Below are positions 37,253 through 47,100 of a stretch of DNA of 64,000 nucleotides, piece after piece. Position numbers and translations under genes: made by a program. The number at the start of each line of letters is the position of its first letter. Position 1 is the first letter of the stretch. Below the pieces are notes generated by a model. That model did no database searches, was not told where the DNA came from, and saw only the letters and a program-made list of their open reading frames with translations. The stretch comes from Croceivirga sp. (lineage in GTDB: Bacteria > Bacteroidota > Bacteroidia > Flavobacteriales > Flavobacteriaceae), in the NCBI GenBank assembly GCA_028284935.1, contig JANQQQ010000028.1, forward strand, positions 31,096-95,095. Direction: 5' to 3'.

Positions 37253-38158
37253 ATGATGAATTGGAAAAATGTAATCTTGATTGTAGCGCTGGGAATCCTC
37301 CCGGTATCCCTAATGGCACAGGCAAACATTTTGAATGCCAAGAAGCCCGAGGATATCGGTAAGAAAACCGAGGCGCAAATGGCTTCAGATGATGATAAGC
37401 CATTGGACTACGGTTATGTGGACGACAGGGATATCCTCTGGTCCAAGACCGTATGGGAGACCATTGATTTGGACGAACGTGTAAACTTTCCACTATATTA
37501 CCCAACCGATACCATCGGAATAGGGGCGGATAGAAGATCATTGTACCATGTTATGATGAAGAATATCCAAAATGGAAAATTGACTGATGTTTATACCGAT
37601 TCCTACTTTACCGAGAAGCGTAATTTTGGTGACCTTACCGCTACCTTGCAAAAAGTAGATACCACTGATTTGGGATACGAGCAATTGAATGCCGGTGAGC
37701 AGATTTCTCAGGAGTTTATCAACCGAAGGGATATTTCTGCCGCAGACATTGAGGAGTATCGCATAAAAGGTATCTGGTATTTTGATAAGCGTCAAGGGGA
37801 ACTAAAGTATCGTTTGCTGGGCATTGCTCCGGTAGCTCCCGATGTAAACTTTATTGATGACGAGTCGGTTGACCCAGGCGAGAACAAAGTTGAGTTGTTC
37901 TGGGTGTGGTACCCAAGTGCCAGGGAAATTCTGCACAAGGCCAAAGTATTCAACAACAGAAATTCGGCCCAGCCCATTTCATACGATATGTTGTTGAACG
38001 CCCGAAGGTTCAACGGAGTCATCTATAAAGAGGATAATGTTCACGGTGACCGTGCAATCAAAGATTATATTTTTGATAATGCCCTGTTCCAATTACTGGA
38101 GGCAAACCGTATAAAGGAGACCGTAAGGGATCGCGAACAGGATATGTGGGCCTATTAG
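37253..38158 (+). CDS. gldN: Type IX secretion periplasmic ring protein GldN
   Basis: A 301-residue exported protein (VILIVALGILPVSLMAQ) with the GldN core: DDRDILWSKTVWETIDLDERVNFP, YRIKGIWYFDKRQGELKYRL, ELFWVWYPSARE. It forms a ring with GldK. Only one gldN copy is present; some flavobacteria carry a second paralogue, gldO. It begins 7 bp after gldM and ends the operon at a strong terminator. Confidence 0.97.
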   Translation: MMNWKNVILIVALGILPVSLMAQANILNAKKPEDIGKKTEAQMASDDDKPLDYGYVDDRDILWSKTVWETIDLDERVNFPLYYPTDTIGIGADRRSLYHVMMKNIQNGKLTDVYTDSYFTEKRNFGDLTATLQKVDTTDLGYEQLNAGEQISQEFINRRDISAADIEEYRIKGIWYFDKRQGELKYRLLGIAPVAPDVNFIDDESVDPGENKVELFWVWYPSAREILHKAKVFNNRNSAQPISYDMLLNARRFNGVIYKEDNVHGDRAIKDYIFDNALFQLLEANRIKETVRDREQDMWAY

Positions 38159-38190
38159 CCTCAACCAAAATTTTCCAATTCAAATAATGC

Positions 38191-38223
38191 AACGTCCCGA
38201 TTTTCGTCGGGACGTTTTTTTTT
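38191..38223 (+). terminator. Terminator of the gldKLMN operon
   Basis: A 10-bp perfect stem AACGTCCCGA / TCGGGACGTT with a 6-nt loop, followed by a run of nine T, 32 bp after the gldN stop. Confidence 0.93.
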
Positions 38224-38259
38224 GCCCAATGTTTTGCCTTTTGTAATTCTTACGGCGCT

Positions 38260-38373
38260 GTCACATTGAGTACAGTCGAGATACAGTCGAAGTGAAAGCG
38301 ACGGGCAATCTCAAACCTATTTTGACCGTTTGAAAAACCTCATTTAGATTTCCCGCATTCGCTCGAAATGACC
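38260..38373. repeat. Degenerate intergenic inverted-repeat element
   Basis: The left arm GTCACATTGAGTACAGTCGA...GGGCAATCT and the reverse complement of the right arm, GGTCATTTCGAGCG...GGGAAATCT, share the pattern GTCAxxTxGAG...GGGxAATCT. The arms face each other across about 35 bp. The text resembles the TGTCATTTCGAGCGCAGTCGAG-type repeats that I recall from many flavobacterial intergenic regions. It carries no ORF and ends 24 bp before the next gene. Confidence 0.55.
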
Positions 38374-38396
38374 TTATGAGTTCCTACCTTTACCCA

Positions 38397-39449
38397 ATGG
38401 ATGTGGACTACATTGTTGTTGGTTTAGGATTGGCAGGAATCTCCTTTTGTGAACAATTGGAGGAAAACGGGAAATCCTTTATGGTGGTTTCCGATGATTC
38501 CGAACAGGCCTCCTTGGTGGCTGGGGGGCTTTACAATCCGGTCATCTTAAAACGGTTTACGTTGGCATGGAAGGCCGATGAACAAATGAAGTTGGCCCTG
38601 CCCTTTTATGCGGCACTGGAGAAAAAGCTCAAGGTAAAACTGGATTATAAGGTCCCTGTGTATCGCAGGTTTGCTTCCATTGAGGAACAGAACGGCTGGT
38701 TTGAGGCTTCTGATAAAATTGGTCTGAAAGATTTTTTGTCAGTCAAAATAATGGAGAACAGCAATGATTTCATTGATGCCCCTTTTGGCATGGGAGAAGT
38801 GTTGCATACAGGAAGGGTGGATACCAAAAGACTAATTGATACCTACAAGGCCTACCTCTTAAAAAAGGGTGGCATGCGTCAAGAAAATTTCAACATTGAC
38901 CATCTTGATTTTGAAGATGATAAGGTTCGATATCAAGATATAGTGGCCAAAAAAGTGGTTTTTGCTGAAGGCTTCGGACTAAAAAGGAATCCTTTCCTTA
39001 ACTATTTGCCCCTTAATGGCACCAAAGGCGAATTGTTGACCATTCATGCACCTTCCTTAAAGGAAAAGAGCGTCATCAAGTCCTCCGTATTTATTATTCC
39101 TTTGGAAGACGACCGCTATAGAATTGGTGCCACCTACAAATGGAAGGATAAAACCAGTATACCCACGGAGACTTCCAAAAAAGAACTTTTGGAAAAGCTA
39201 AGGACATTTCTTCGTTCCGATTTTGAAGTAGTCGACCACGTAGCAGGAATTCGCCCAACAGTTGCCGATAGGAGACCTCTGGTTGGACAACATCCCAAAC
39301 ATAAGAATCTATATGTGTTAAACGGTTTTGGCTCTAGAGGGGTATTGATTGCCCCTTTTGCCGCCCAGCAACTCTATGGATGTATAGCATATGGAAAGGA
39401 AATCGATTCAGAAATGAATATCAAACGATTTGAGCATTCATACAGCTAA
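38397..39449 (+). CDS. FAD-dependent oxidoreductase (DAO family)
   Basis: A 350-residue flavoprotein with an N-terminal Rossmann FAD motif (DYIVVGLGLAGISFCEQL) and a DAO-type C-terminal part (HVAGIRPTVADRRPLVGQHP, LNGFGSRGVLIAPFAAQQL). Members oxidise amino acids or related amines; the GGLYNPVILKRF segment resembles the glycine oxidase/MnmC C-domain side of the family. The substrate is unknown. The track start at 38376 adds seven residues next to the repeat element; the ATG at 38397 (MDVDYIVVG) fits better. Tail-to-tail 4-base overlap with the DUF983 gene. Confidence 0.85.
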   Translation: MDVDYIVVGLGLAGISFCEQLEENGKSFMVVSDDSEQASLVAGGLYNPVILKRFTLAWKADEQMKLALPFYAALEKKLKVKLDYKVPVYRRFASIEEQNGWFEASDKIGLKDFLSVKIMENSNDFIDAPFGMGEVLHTGRVDTKRLIDTYKAYLLKKGGMRQENFNIDHLDFEDDKVRYQDIVAKKVVFAEGFGLKRNPFLNYLPLNGTKGELLTIHAPSLKEKSVIKSSVFIIPLEDDRYRIGATYKWKDKTSIPTETSKKELLEKLRTFLRSDFEVVDHVAGIRPTVADRRPLVGQHPKHKNLYVLNGFGSRGVLIAPFAAQQLYGCIAYGKEIDSEMNIKRFEHSYS

Positions 39450-39835
39450 ACCTTTTTTTTTGCCAAATTTTCATCGTATTTCATAAACAGATTGATCCAA
39501 ATGTTGCGGGAAAGTCGGATGATCACTGGTAGAAAAAGGACCAAAGTAACTACGATGGCTATAAAGGAGGTTTTTAAATCGGTGCCAATAAAAAGAAAAC
39601 TGATCACAAAGGCCGCTACGGCAAAGGCGATGCCCACAGCATAACTCACATACATGGAACCATAAAAAAAGGAGGGTTCAATTTTATACTTAGTGTTACA
39701 ATGGGAGCAGCGTTCATGCATTTTAAAGAGCTTGGTAAGTACGTATGGGTTAGGGTTTTCATACATGCTCTCCTGATGACATTTAGGACAACTTCCTGTT
39801 AAAATGCTATACAGTTTTGTGCCTTTTCCTAACAT
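39446..39835 (-). CDS. DUF983 zinc-ribbon membrane protein
   Basis: A 129-residue protein with an N-terminal zinc ribbon (CPKCHQESM and CSHCNTKY) followed by two membrane segments (YAVGIAFAVAAFVISFLFI, SFIAIVVTLVLFLPVII), the DUF983 layout. Function unknown; the ribbon is expected on the cytoplasmic side. The ATG at 39835 (MLGKGTKLYSIL) is chosen because a promoter box lies just upstream of it, inside the longer track ORF. Confidence 0.87.
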   Translation of the reverse strand: MLGKGTKLYSILTGSCPKCHQESMYENPNPYVLTKLFKMHERCSHCNTKYKIEPSFFYGSMYVSYAVGIAFAVAAFVISFLFIGTDLKTSFIAIVVTLVLFLPVIIRLSRNIWINLFMKYDENLAKKKV

Positions 39836-39850
39836 TGGTGTTGTTTTTGG

Positions 39851-39858
39851 CAAATTTA
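39851..39858 (-). promoter_or_regulatory. -7 box of the DUF983 gene
   Basis: Minus-strand TAAATTTG (TAnnTTTG) lies 15 nt before the ATG at 39835. The -33 element is not convincing. Confidence 0.45.
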
Positions 39859-39924
39859 CCCTATTGGACAATGTTATATTGATGAAATTTGTCAATAATA
39901 TTTATGCAAACATAATTAGAGCTA

Positions 39925-41838
39925 ATGCTGAATATCCATAATCTAAGTGTTTCTTTCGGTGGCGAATCCCTTTTTGAGGAGATTTCGTTTCGTCTAAACC
40001 CTGGGGATAAAGTGGGACTCATAGGCAAGAACGGAGCAGGGAAATCTACCCTCTTAAGGCTATTGTCCAAAGAAATGCGGGCAGATTCAGGAGTAATTGC
40101 TTCGGATAAGGAAGTTAAAGTAGGTTTTCTGAAACAGGATATCGACTTTGAACAGGGAAGGACTGTGTTACAGGAGGCCTACCAAGCTTTTCAGGAAATT
40201 AAGCAATTGGAACTTCAATTGGAGAACATCAACCAACAACTGGCGGAACGGGAGGACTATCAGAGCGAAGCATACAACCAATTCATGGTGGATTTGAACG
40301 ATGTCACCCATCGCTATGAAATATTGGGGGGCTATCATTACCAGGGAGATACGGAGAAGGTACTGTTGGGGCTTGGTTTTAAAAGGTCAGATTTTGAAAA
40401 TAATACCGAAACCTTTTCAGGAGGTTGGCGTATGCGTATTGAATTGGCCAAACTGCTCCTACAGAATAACGATGTCCTTTTGTTGGATGAACCTACCAAT
40501 CACTTGGACATTGAATCCATTATTTGGTTGGAACAATTTCTTAAGAACTATGGAGGTGCTGTGGTCATCGTTTCCCACGACAAAATGTTCTTGGATAACG
40601 TGACCAATAGGACCATTGAGATATCCCTCGGTAGAATTTATGATTACAACAAGCCCTACTCCAAGTATTTGGTGTTGCGCAAAGAGATGCGGGAGCAGCA
40701 ATTAAGTGCCCAGAAAAACCAAGAAAGGGAAATTCAGCAAGCAGAACGATTGATTGAAAAGTTCCGGGCCAAATCCACAAAAGCATCCATGGCCCAGTCA
40801 CTCATAAAGAAGTTGGATAAAATGGAACGCATTGAAGTGGATGAAGAGGACAATAGCGCTATTAAGGTACGCTTCCCCATTTCCCAACAACCGGGAAAAG
40901 TAGTGGTTGAAGGGAAGGGCCTGGGCAAGGATTACGGAGAACATAGGGTGTTGGAGAACGTGGATTTAATGATTGAGCGATCGAGCAAAATTGCCTTCGT
41001 TGGGCAAAATGGACAGGGTAAAACCACTTTGGCAAGAATGATTGTTGGCGAGTTGGAACATACCGGAGAATTAAAACTGGGCCACAATGTGCAATTGGGC
41101 TACTTTGCGCAAAACCAAGCGGATTATCTTGAAGAGAGTAAAACCATACACGATTTGATGTTGGATGCTGCTAACGAAACCAATAGAACCAAAGTTAGGG
41201 ATATTTTAGGCTCATTCCTTTTTAGGGGTGATGATGTGGATAAACAGGTAAAAGTGCTCTCTGGTGGGGAAAGGAACCGCTTGGCTCTTGCCAAGATGCT
41301 ACTGCAACCTTTCAATGTGCTCGTCATGGATGAGCCCACCAACCACTTGGATATTAAATCAAAAAATGTTTTAAAACAAGCGCTTAAAAGTTTTGAGGGA
41401 ACCTTGGTCCTAGTTTCCCATGACCGTCACTTTCTTCAGGGGCTAACGGAAAAAGTATACGAATTCAGGGATGGGGAGGTAAAGGAATTTCTGGGGGACA
41501 TTGATGATTATTTGGAGCAACGTAATGCAATGGATTTTAGGGCCATTGAGAAAAAGAGCGAAAATGGGCAGGGAAACAGCACTGAAAAGAAAAGCAAAAA
41601 TGCAAATGACTATCAAAATCAGAAACGTTTAAAAGCCGTTAAAAACAAATTGGGGTCCATTGAAAAAAAGATTACGCTCTTGGAGGGCGAAATAGGGGAA
41701 ATGGATCACGAACTGTTGATGCAGTATGATAAGACGGTGGCCAACCCCTCTTTTTTTGATGACTACCACGGGAAAAAGGAACTTCTGAACCAGTTGATGC
41801 AGGAATGGGAAAACCTATCCACTGAGTTGGAATCTTGA
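39925..41838 (+). CDS. ABC-F family ATPase (Uup/translation-factor type)
   Basis: A 637-residue protein with two ABC ATPase domains and no membrane segment. Domain 1 has Walker A GKNGAGKST, signature FSGGWRMRIELA and Walker B LLLDEPTNHLD. Domain 2 has GQNGQGKTT, LSGGERNRLALA and LVMDEPTNHLD. The charged helical linker between them (QNQEREIQQAERLIEKFRAK) and the C-terminal coiled coil (KRLKAVKNKLGSIEKKITLL) are the ABC-F layout. Members act on the ribosome or on replication intermediates, not in transport. Divergent from DUF983. Confidence 0.94.
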   Translation: MLNIHNLSVSFGGESLFEEISFRLNPGDKVGLIGKNGAGKSTLLRLLSKEMRADSGVIASDKEVKVGFLKQDIDFEQGRTVLQEAYQAFQEIKQLELQLENINQQLAEREDYQSEAYNQFMVDLNDVTHRYEILGGYHYQGDTEKVLLGLGFKRSDFENNTETFSGGWRMRIELAKLLLQNNDVLLLDEPTNHLDIESIIWLEQFLKNYGGAVVIVSHDKMFLDNVTNRTIEISLGRIYDYNKPYSKYLVLRKEMREQQLSAQKNQEREIQQAERLIEKFRAKSTKASMAQSLIKKLDKMERIEVDEEDNSAIKVRFPISQQPGKVVVEGKGLGKDYGEHRVLENVDLMIERSSKIAFVGQNGQGKTTLARMIVGELEHTGELKLGHNVQLGYFAQNQADYLEESKTIHDLMLDAANETNRTKVRDILGSFLFRGDDVDKQVKVLSGGERNRLALAKMLLQPFNVLVMDEPTNHLDIKSKNVLKQALKSFEGTLVLVSHDRHFLQGLTEKVYEFRDGEVKEFLGDIDDYLEQRNAMDFRAIEKKSENGQGNSTEKKSKNANDYQNQKRLKAVKNKLGSIEKKITLLEGEIGEMDHELLMQYDKTVANPSFFDDYHGKKELLNQLMQEWENLSTELES

Positions 41839-41957
41839 TTTCATAGCAAAAACGTCACATACAGAATCAACCACTTCACAACACCTGGTATTACGTTTAC
41901 AACAAAGTAAGCAATTAGATGGCCTGTAATTTGGGTGTTAGTACTGGTAATACTTAA

Positions 41958-41984
41958 TTTGTAGGTAAAATCTTACTAATTTTG
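41958..41984 (+). promoter_or_regulatory. Possible promoter of the LRR gene
   Basis: TTTG (41958-41961), 15 nt, TAATTTTG (41977-41984); the ATG is at 41994, giving a leader of only a few nucleotides. Spacing is slightly short. Confidence 0.4.
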
Positions 41985-41993
41985 ATTGAGATA

Positions 41994-42887
41994 ATGAGAT
42001 TACGTAGTTCCACGGTATTCATTTTAGTAATAATCGTCCATTTCGGGTGGGCTTCAAATGTGTCTATATCAAAAGCTGAAAAAGAAGCATTGTTGGATCT
42101 GTTTGAATTTACCAATGGGACGTCTTGGACCAGCAGCTGGGATTTAAACACTCCAGTTTCTTCATGGAAAGGGATTCGCATACAGGATAACCATGTAATC
42201 GCCATCAACCTATTCAACAATAATTTGGATGGGGTACTACCAGAAAGCTTGGGAGACCTGAAGTACTTGGAGCATTTGAATTTGGCATTCAATAACCTAA
42301 CCGGGGTTTTACCTAAAGATATTGTCAAGTTGGAAAACCTAAGGGTGCTGAAACTGGAGATGAACAGAATTAAGGGAGCTCTACCCGAAGGTATTGGTCA
42401 ACTTGAAAGATTGGAGGAATTCTCCATGTTCAATAATTTCCTATCGGGTCCTATCCCGAACAGTTTTGGAAAAATCAAAAACCTGAAAATATTGAATCTT
42501 TCCAGTAATAATCTAAAGGGTATTATTCCACAATCCTTGGGTGATTTGACCAATTTGGAAAAATTGGGCTTGTTTGAGAATAGTTTGGAAGGGTCCATTC
42601 CAGGTGAATTTGGGAACCTTACCCATCTAAAAGAGTTGGTTTTGGCCAATAATCAACTAGGAGGGGAAATACCGGTGGAGTTTTCACAATTGGCAAGTCT
42701 TAGAATCCTACAAATCCAAAACAATAGGTTTGACTCTTTCACTGGATTGAAGAACATGGATGCAAAACAGTTTTTGGTGTTTGACACTGATGATAAAACA
42801 ATACACCCTTACAAGGAAATTAATCTTCAAAAAACACGTACCAGAATGGCGGATACCAAATTTGAGGATGATGACAATAATGAGTAG
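41994..42887 (+). CDS. Secreted plant-type leucine-rich-repeat protein
   Basis: A 297-residue exported protein (LRSSTVFILVIIVHFGWA). An N-terminal cap follows (EKEALLDLFEFTNGTSW), then about seven 23-24-residue LRRs of the form LxxLxxLxLxxNxLxGxLPxxIG. The GxIP/GxLP pattern (DGVLPESLGDL, GPIPNSFGKI, GSIPGEFGNL) is the plant-type repeat. Such bacterial LRRs are surface binding proteins. The acidic C-terminal tail is short, with no T9SS sorting domain visible. The track's TTG start at 41982 is replaced by the ATG at 41994. Confidence 0.9.
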   Translation: MRLRSSTVFILVIIVHFGWASNVSISKAEKEALLDLFEFTNGTSWTSSWDLNTPVSSWKGIRIQDNHVIAINLFNNNLDGVLPESLGDLKYLEHLNLAFNNLTGVLPKDIVKLENLRVLKLEMNRIKGALPEGIGQLERLEEFSMFNNFLSGPIPNSFGKIKNLKILNLSSNNLKGIIPQSLGDLTNLEKLGLFENSLEGSIPGEFGNLTHLKELVLANNQLGGEIPVEFSQLASLRILQIQNNRFDSFTGLKNMDAKQFLVFDTDDKTIHPYKEINLQKTRTRMADTKFEDDDNNE

Positions 42888-42915
42888 TTAGTTATACTTT
42901 AGTTTGTTTGGTTCG

Positions 42916-42943
42916 GGGGACGCAGCGGTGTGTCCCCTTTTTT
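42916..42943 (+). terminator. Terminator after the LRR gene
   Basis: Stem GGGGAC / GTCCCC with a 10-nt loop and a following run of six T, 28 bp after the stop. Confidence 0.75.
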
Positions 42944-43011
42944 GTTTTACCATCCTAAGGTTCCATTAAACATTTATGAAATATTTAACCAAGAGGGCAT
43001 AGCCAAGACAA

Positions 43012-43019
43012 TAGATTTG
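43012..43019 (+). promoter_or_regulatory. -7 box of the RND operon
   Basis: TAGATTTG (TAnnTTTG) lies 22 nt before the ATG of the adaptor gene, in a position consistent with driving the three-gene operon. No clear TTTG -33 is seen. Confidence 0.5.
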
Positions 43020-43041
43020 CACTGAACTAATCGGCAGCTAC

Positions 43042-44175
43042 ATGCGCAAGACTATTTTATCGGTTCTCCTTGGTATTGTTGTAATCATAGGGGCATATTT
43101 CCTTTCGGGGGTAATTGCCAACAGTAAGGAAGACAAGAGGCCAAGACCTCAAAAAGTAATTAAGACTGTATTTGTGGATACTGTTTCCAATGGAGAGGTT
43201 CCTATTGTTGTTCCCGCCAATGGAAATTTAGTGGCCAAAAGACGAGTGGAGCTTTTCGCGGAGGTGCAAGGCGTTTTTAGACCGGGCAATAAGCCGTTTA
43301 AACCTGGCCAGCAATACCGCAAGGGGCAGACCCTAATCCGAATTGATGCTTCTGAATACTATGCCAGTGTTCAATCGGCAAAGAGCGACCTGTACAATTT
43401 AATAACTTCTATAATGCCCGATCTGCAATTGGACTATCCAGAGCATTTTCCCAAGTGGCAGAAGTATTTGGCCAATTTTGATTTGGAGAACTCCACTCCT
43501 TCACTTCCAGAGGTTACCTCTGAAAAGGAAAAATATTTTATCACGGGACGAGGTATCTACAGTAGCTATTACAATGTTAAAAATCTGGAACAACGTCTTT
43601 CAAAATATACCATTTCTGCTCCGTTTTCAGGAACACTTACCGAAGCCTTGGTTACGGAAGGTACATTGGTCAGGGCAGGTCAGAAATTGGGGGAGTTTAT
43701 TGAAACAGGTACATATGAGTTGGAGGTGGCCATTAGCAAAACGTATGCAGACTTTTTGAGGGTAGGGGAAGAGGTAAGCTTGTCCAATCTAGAAAAGACC
43801 AATGAATTTATGGGACAGGTGATTCGGGTTAATGGTAGGGTGGACCAGTCTTCACAAACCATTACCGCTTTTATTGAGGTGAAAGGGGAGAATCTAAAAG
43901 AAGGGCAATATTTAGAAGCCAACCTTAACGCCAGGAATGAAAATGATGCCATAGAAATAGATCGTTCTTTGCTGTTGGAAGACGATAAAATCTTTGTGGT
44001 CAGAGATTCCATTCTGGATGTAATTGATGTTAACCCTATTTATTTTACGGATAAAAAGGTAGTCCTTAAAAATGTCCCCAACGGCGAAACTATTGTTTCA
44101 AGACCTGTTTCAGGTGGATATGCTGGGATGCTTGTGAAAGTATATGGTGCAGCAACTAATGGAACTACCCAATGA
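43042..44175 (+). CDS. RND efflux periplasmic adaptor (membrane fusion protein)
   Basis: A 377-residue adaptor with an N-terminal membrane anchor (TILSVLLGIVVIIGAYFLSG). It has the split lipoyl/barrel-sandwich arrangement: VPIVVPANGNLVAKRRVEL at one end, YTISAPFSGTLTEALVTEGTLVRAGQ at the other. A short helical hairpin lies between, then beta-barrel and membrane-proximal domains. It links the inner-membrane pump to the outer-membrane channel. Its stop overlaps the pump ATG by 4 bases (ATGA), so the genes are translationally coupled. Confidence 0.94.
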   Translation: MRKTILSVLLGIVVIIGAYFLSGVIANSKEDKRPRPQKVIKTVFVDTVSNGEVPIVVPANGNLVAKRRVELFAEVQGVFRPGNKPFKPGQQYRKGQTLIRIDASEYYASVQSAKSDLYNLITSIMPDLQLDYPEHFPKWQKYLANFDLENSTPSLPEVTSEKEKYFITGRGIYSSYYNVKNLEQRLSKYTISAPFSGTLTEALVTEGTLVRAGQKLGEFIETGTYELEVAISKTYADFLRVGEEVSLSNLEKTNEFMGQVIRVNGRVDQSSQTITAFIEVKGENLKEGQYLEANLNARNENDAIEIDRSLLLEDDKIFVVRDSILDVIDVNPIYFTDKKVVLKNVPNGETIVSRPVSGGYAGMLVKVYGAATNGTTQ

Positions 44176-47100
44176 AAAAACTGATTTCCTATTTCATCCG
44201 GTATCACGTTGCGGTAAACGTAATTATCATTTCCTTTTTCATCTTTGGAATTGTTGGTTTTTTCACCTTGAATTCTTCTTTTTTTCCTTTAGTTGATTCA
44301 AAGAATGTATCCATAGTTATTACTTATCCTGGAGCGTCTCCTCAAGAAATCGAAGAAGGGGTAGTATTAAAAATCGAAGATAATCTTAAAGGATTAGAGG
44401 GGGTAGACCGGGTAACTTCTACTTCTCGTGAGAACTCAGGTTCCATTAATGTTGAGATTGAAAAGGGATATGACATTGACTTTATGCTATTGGAGGTCAA
44501 GAACGCCGTGGATCGTGTCCCGACCTTTCCTTCGGGAATGGAACCTTTAGTAGTCTCAAAGGTAGAGGCGGTGAGGCAGACCATCAGTTTTGCAGTAAGC
44601 GGGGATCAAATTTCGTTGGCTACCTTAAAGCAGATCGGTCGACAGGTCGAGAATGATTTGAGGGCGATTGATGGCATCTCCCAAATTGCCATTTCTGGAT
44701 ATCCCGACGAAGAAATAGAAATTGCGGTAAACGAAAATAACCTTTTGGCCTATAATGTTTCCTTTAATGAGGTGTCCCAAGCAGTAGCGAATGCCAATCT
44801 TTTGGTGACAGGAGGGAATATTAAGACAGATGCTGAGGAGTATTTGATACGGGCGAACAATCGTTCCTATTATGGGAAAGAATTGTCCAATATTGTTGTT
44901 AGGGGAGATGCTTCGGGCAGAACCGTACGTCTTAAAGATGTTGCTGAAATTAGGGATCGGTTTTCCGAGACCCCAAATGCTTCGTATTACAATGGTAATC
45001 TTGCGGTCAACGTTTCTATTACAAGTACCAATACAGAAGATTTAATTGGTGCTGCGGATAAGGTAAAAGACTATATCGAAGAATTCAATGAGAAATATAA
45101 TAACGTTAAGTTAAATGTCTTAAGTGATTCTTCAGTAACTCTAAATCAAAGAACAGAACTACTAGGAAAGAATGCCCTTCAGGGTATGTTATTGGTATTG
45201 TTATTCTTATCACTTTTCCTAAATACCCGATTGGCTTTCTGGGTGGCCTTTGGACTTCCCGTGGCCTTTTTGGGAATGTTCATTTTTGCTCCTATGCTGA
45301 ATGTAACCATCAACGTGCTTTCCCTTTTTGGGATGATCATTGTTATCGGGATTTTAGTAGATGACGGTATTGTTATTGCAGAGAATATTTATCAGCATTA
45401 TGAAAAGGGAAAAAAGCCCATACAAGCTGCCATTGATGGAACCATGGAAGTAATTCCGCCCATTGTATCGGCTATCGTAACGACCATCTTGGCATTTTCC
45501 ATCTTTCTCTTTTTGGACGGTAGGATCGGGGATTTCTTTGGGGAGGTATCGGTCATTGTAATCTTGACCCTAACGGTTTCTTTGGTGGAGGCGCTTATCA
45601 TACTTCCCGCACATTTGGCACATTCCAAAGCCCTAAGAAAGCAAAACAAGGAGGCTAAGACGGGTATTGGCAGAGTTTTTTCCCAGCTAAGGGTCATCAA
45701 CAAAATGGGAGATAGGTCCATGGCGTGGATGCGTGATAAACTCTACAGCCCGGTACTACGTTTTGCCCTCGAGTATAAAATGCTGACATTTTCCTTTTTT
45801 GTGCTGGCCCTCTTTCTAACGTTTGGATCCATAGGAGGAGGAATCATCCGCACCGCATTTTTTCCAAGGATTGCCAGTGATCGGATAGCGGTAGAACTTT
45901 TAATGCCCAATGGCACCAATGAAAAGGTGACGGATTCCATTATCAGTTTGATACAGGAAAAAGCGGCTATTGTCAACCAAGAGCTTACGGAGGAGTACCT
46001 AAAGGGCACCAATAAAGACCTCTTTGAAAACATAATCAAAAATGTGGGTCCCGGTTCCTCTGCGGCGACCTTGGTCATCAACCTTCTTCCAGGGGAGGAG
46101 CGCCCCGATGCCATCAGGGCCGACTTGGTGACGAGAAGGCTTCGGGAATTGGTCGGACCCGTATTCGGTGTGGAAAGTTTGATTTATGGATCCGGAGGTA
46201 ATTTTGGAGGTGATCCCGTTTCCATTTCCTTGCTTGGCAATAATATAACGGAACTTAAAGCCGCCAAGGCTGAACTTAAAACAGCGATGGTGGAAAATTC
46301 ATTATTAAAGGATGTTGCGGACAATGATCCAGCAGGAATCAAGGAAATTCAGTTAGGGCTTAAGGATAATGCATATTTGCTTGGTCTTGATTTACGCAAT
46401 GTAATGGATCAGGTCCGTGCAGGATTTTTTGGAGCCCAGGCCCAACGCTTTCAAAGGGGACAGGACGAAATTAGGGTGTGGGTACGATACGACCGTGAGA
46501 ACCGATCGTCCATTTCTGACTTGGATGAAATGCGAATCTTGACCCCTTCCGGTTCCAGGGTTCCCTTGAAAGAGATTGCGGATTATGAAATTGAACGGGG
46601 GGACGTGGCCATCAATCATTTGGATGGGCAAAGAGAGGTGAGAATTAGCTCCGATTTAAAGGATCCTGACAATACCAGTGCACCAGATATGCTGAATTGG
46701 ATTAGAACTGAAGTAATGCCTAATATTCAGTCGAAATATCCTTCCGTTACTGCTTCTTACGAGGGTCAAAATAGGGAACGAAATAAGTTATTTGATTCTT
46801 TGACTTTTGTTGGATTGAGTGTTTTAGGATTGATTTACATTACCATTGCCTTTACGTTCCGTAGTTTTAGTCAACCATTACTTCTTTTAATTTTGGTGCC
46901 ATTTAGTCTTACTGCCGTATCATGGGGTCATTGGATACACGGTTTTCCCGTAAATATTCTTTCCATGTTGGGGATTATCGCCCTCATCGGAATTATGGTG
47001 AATGATGGTCTGGTATTGATAGGTAAGTTCAATGGAAATCTTAGGGAAGGAATGACTTTTGATGATGCCATTTACGAGGCGGGAAGGTCTAGGTTTAGGG

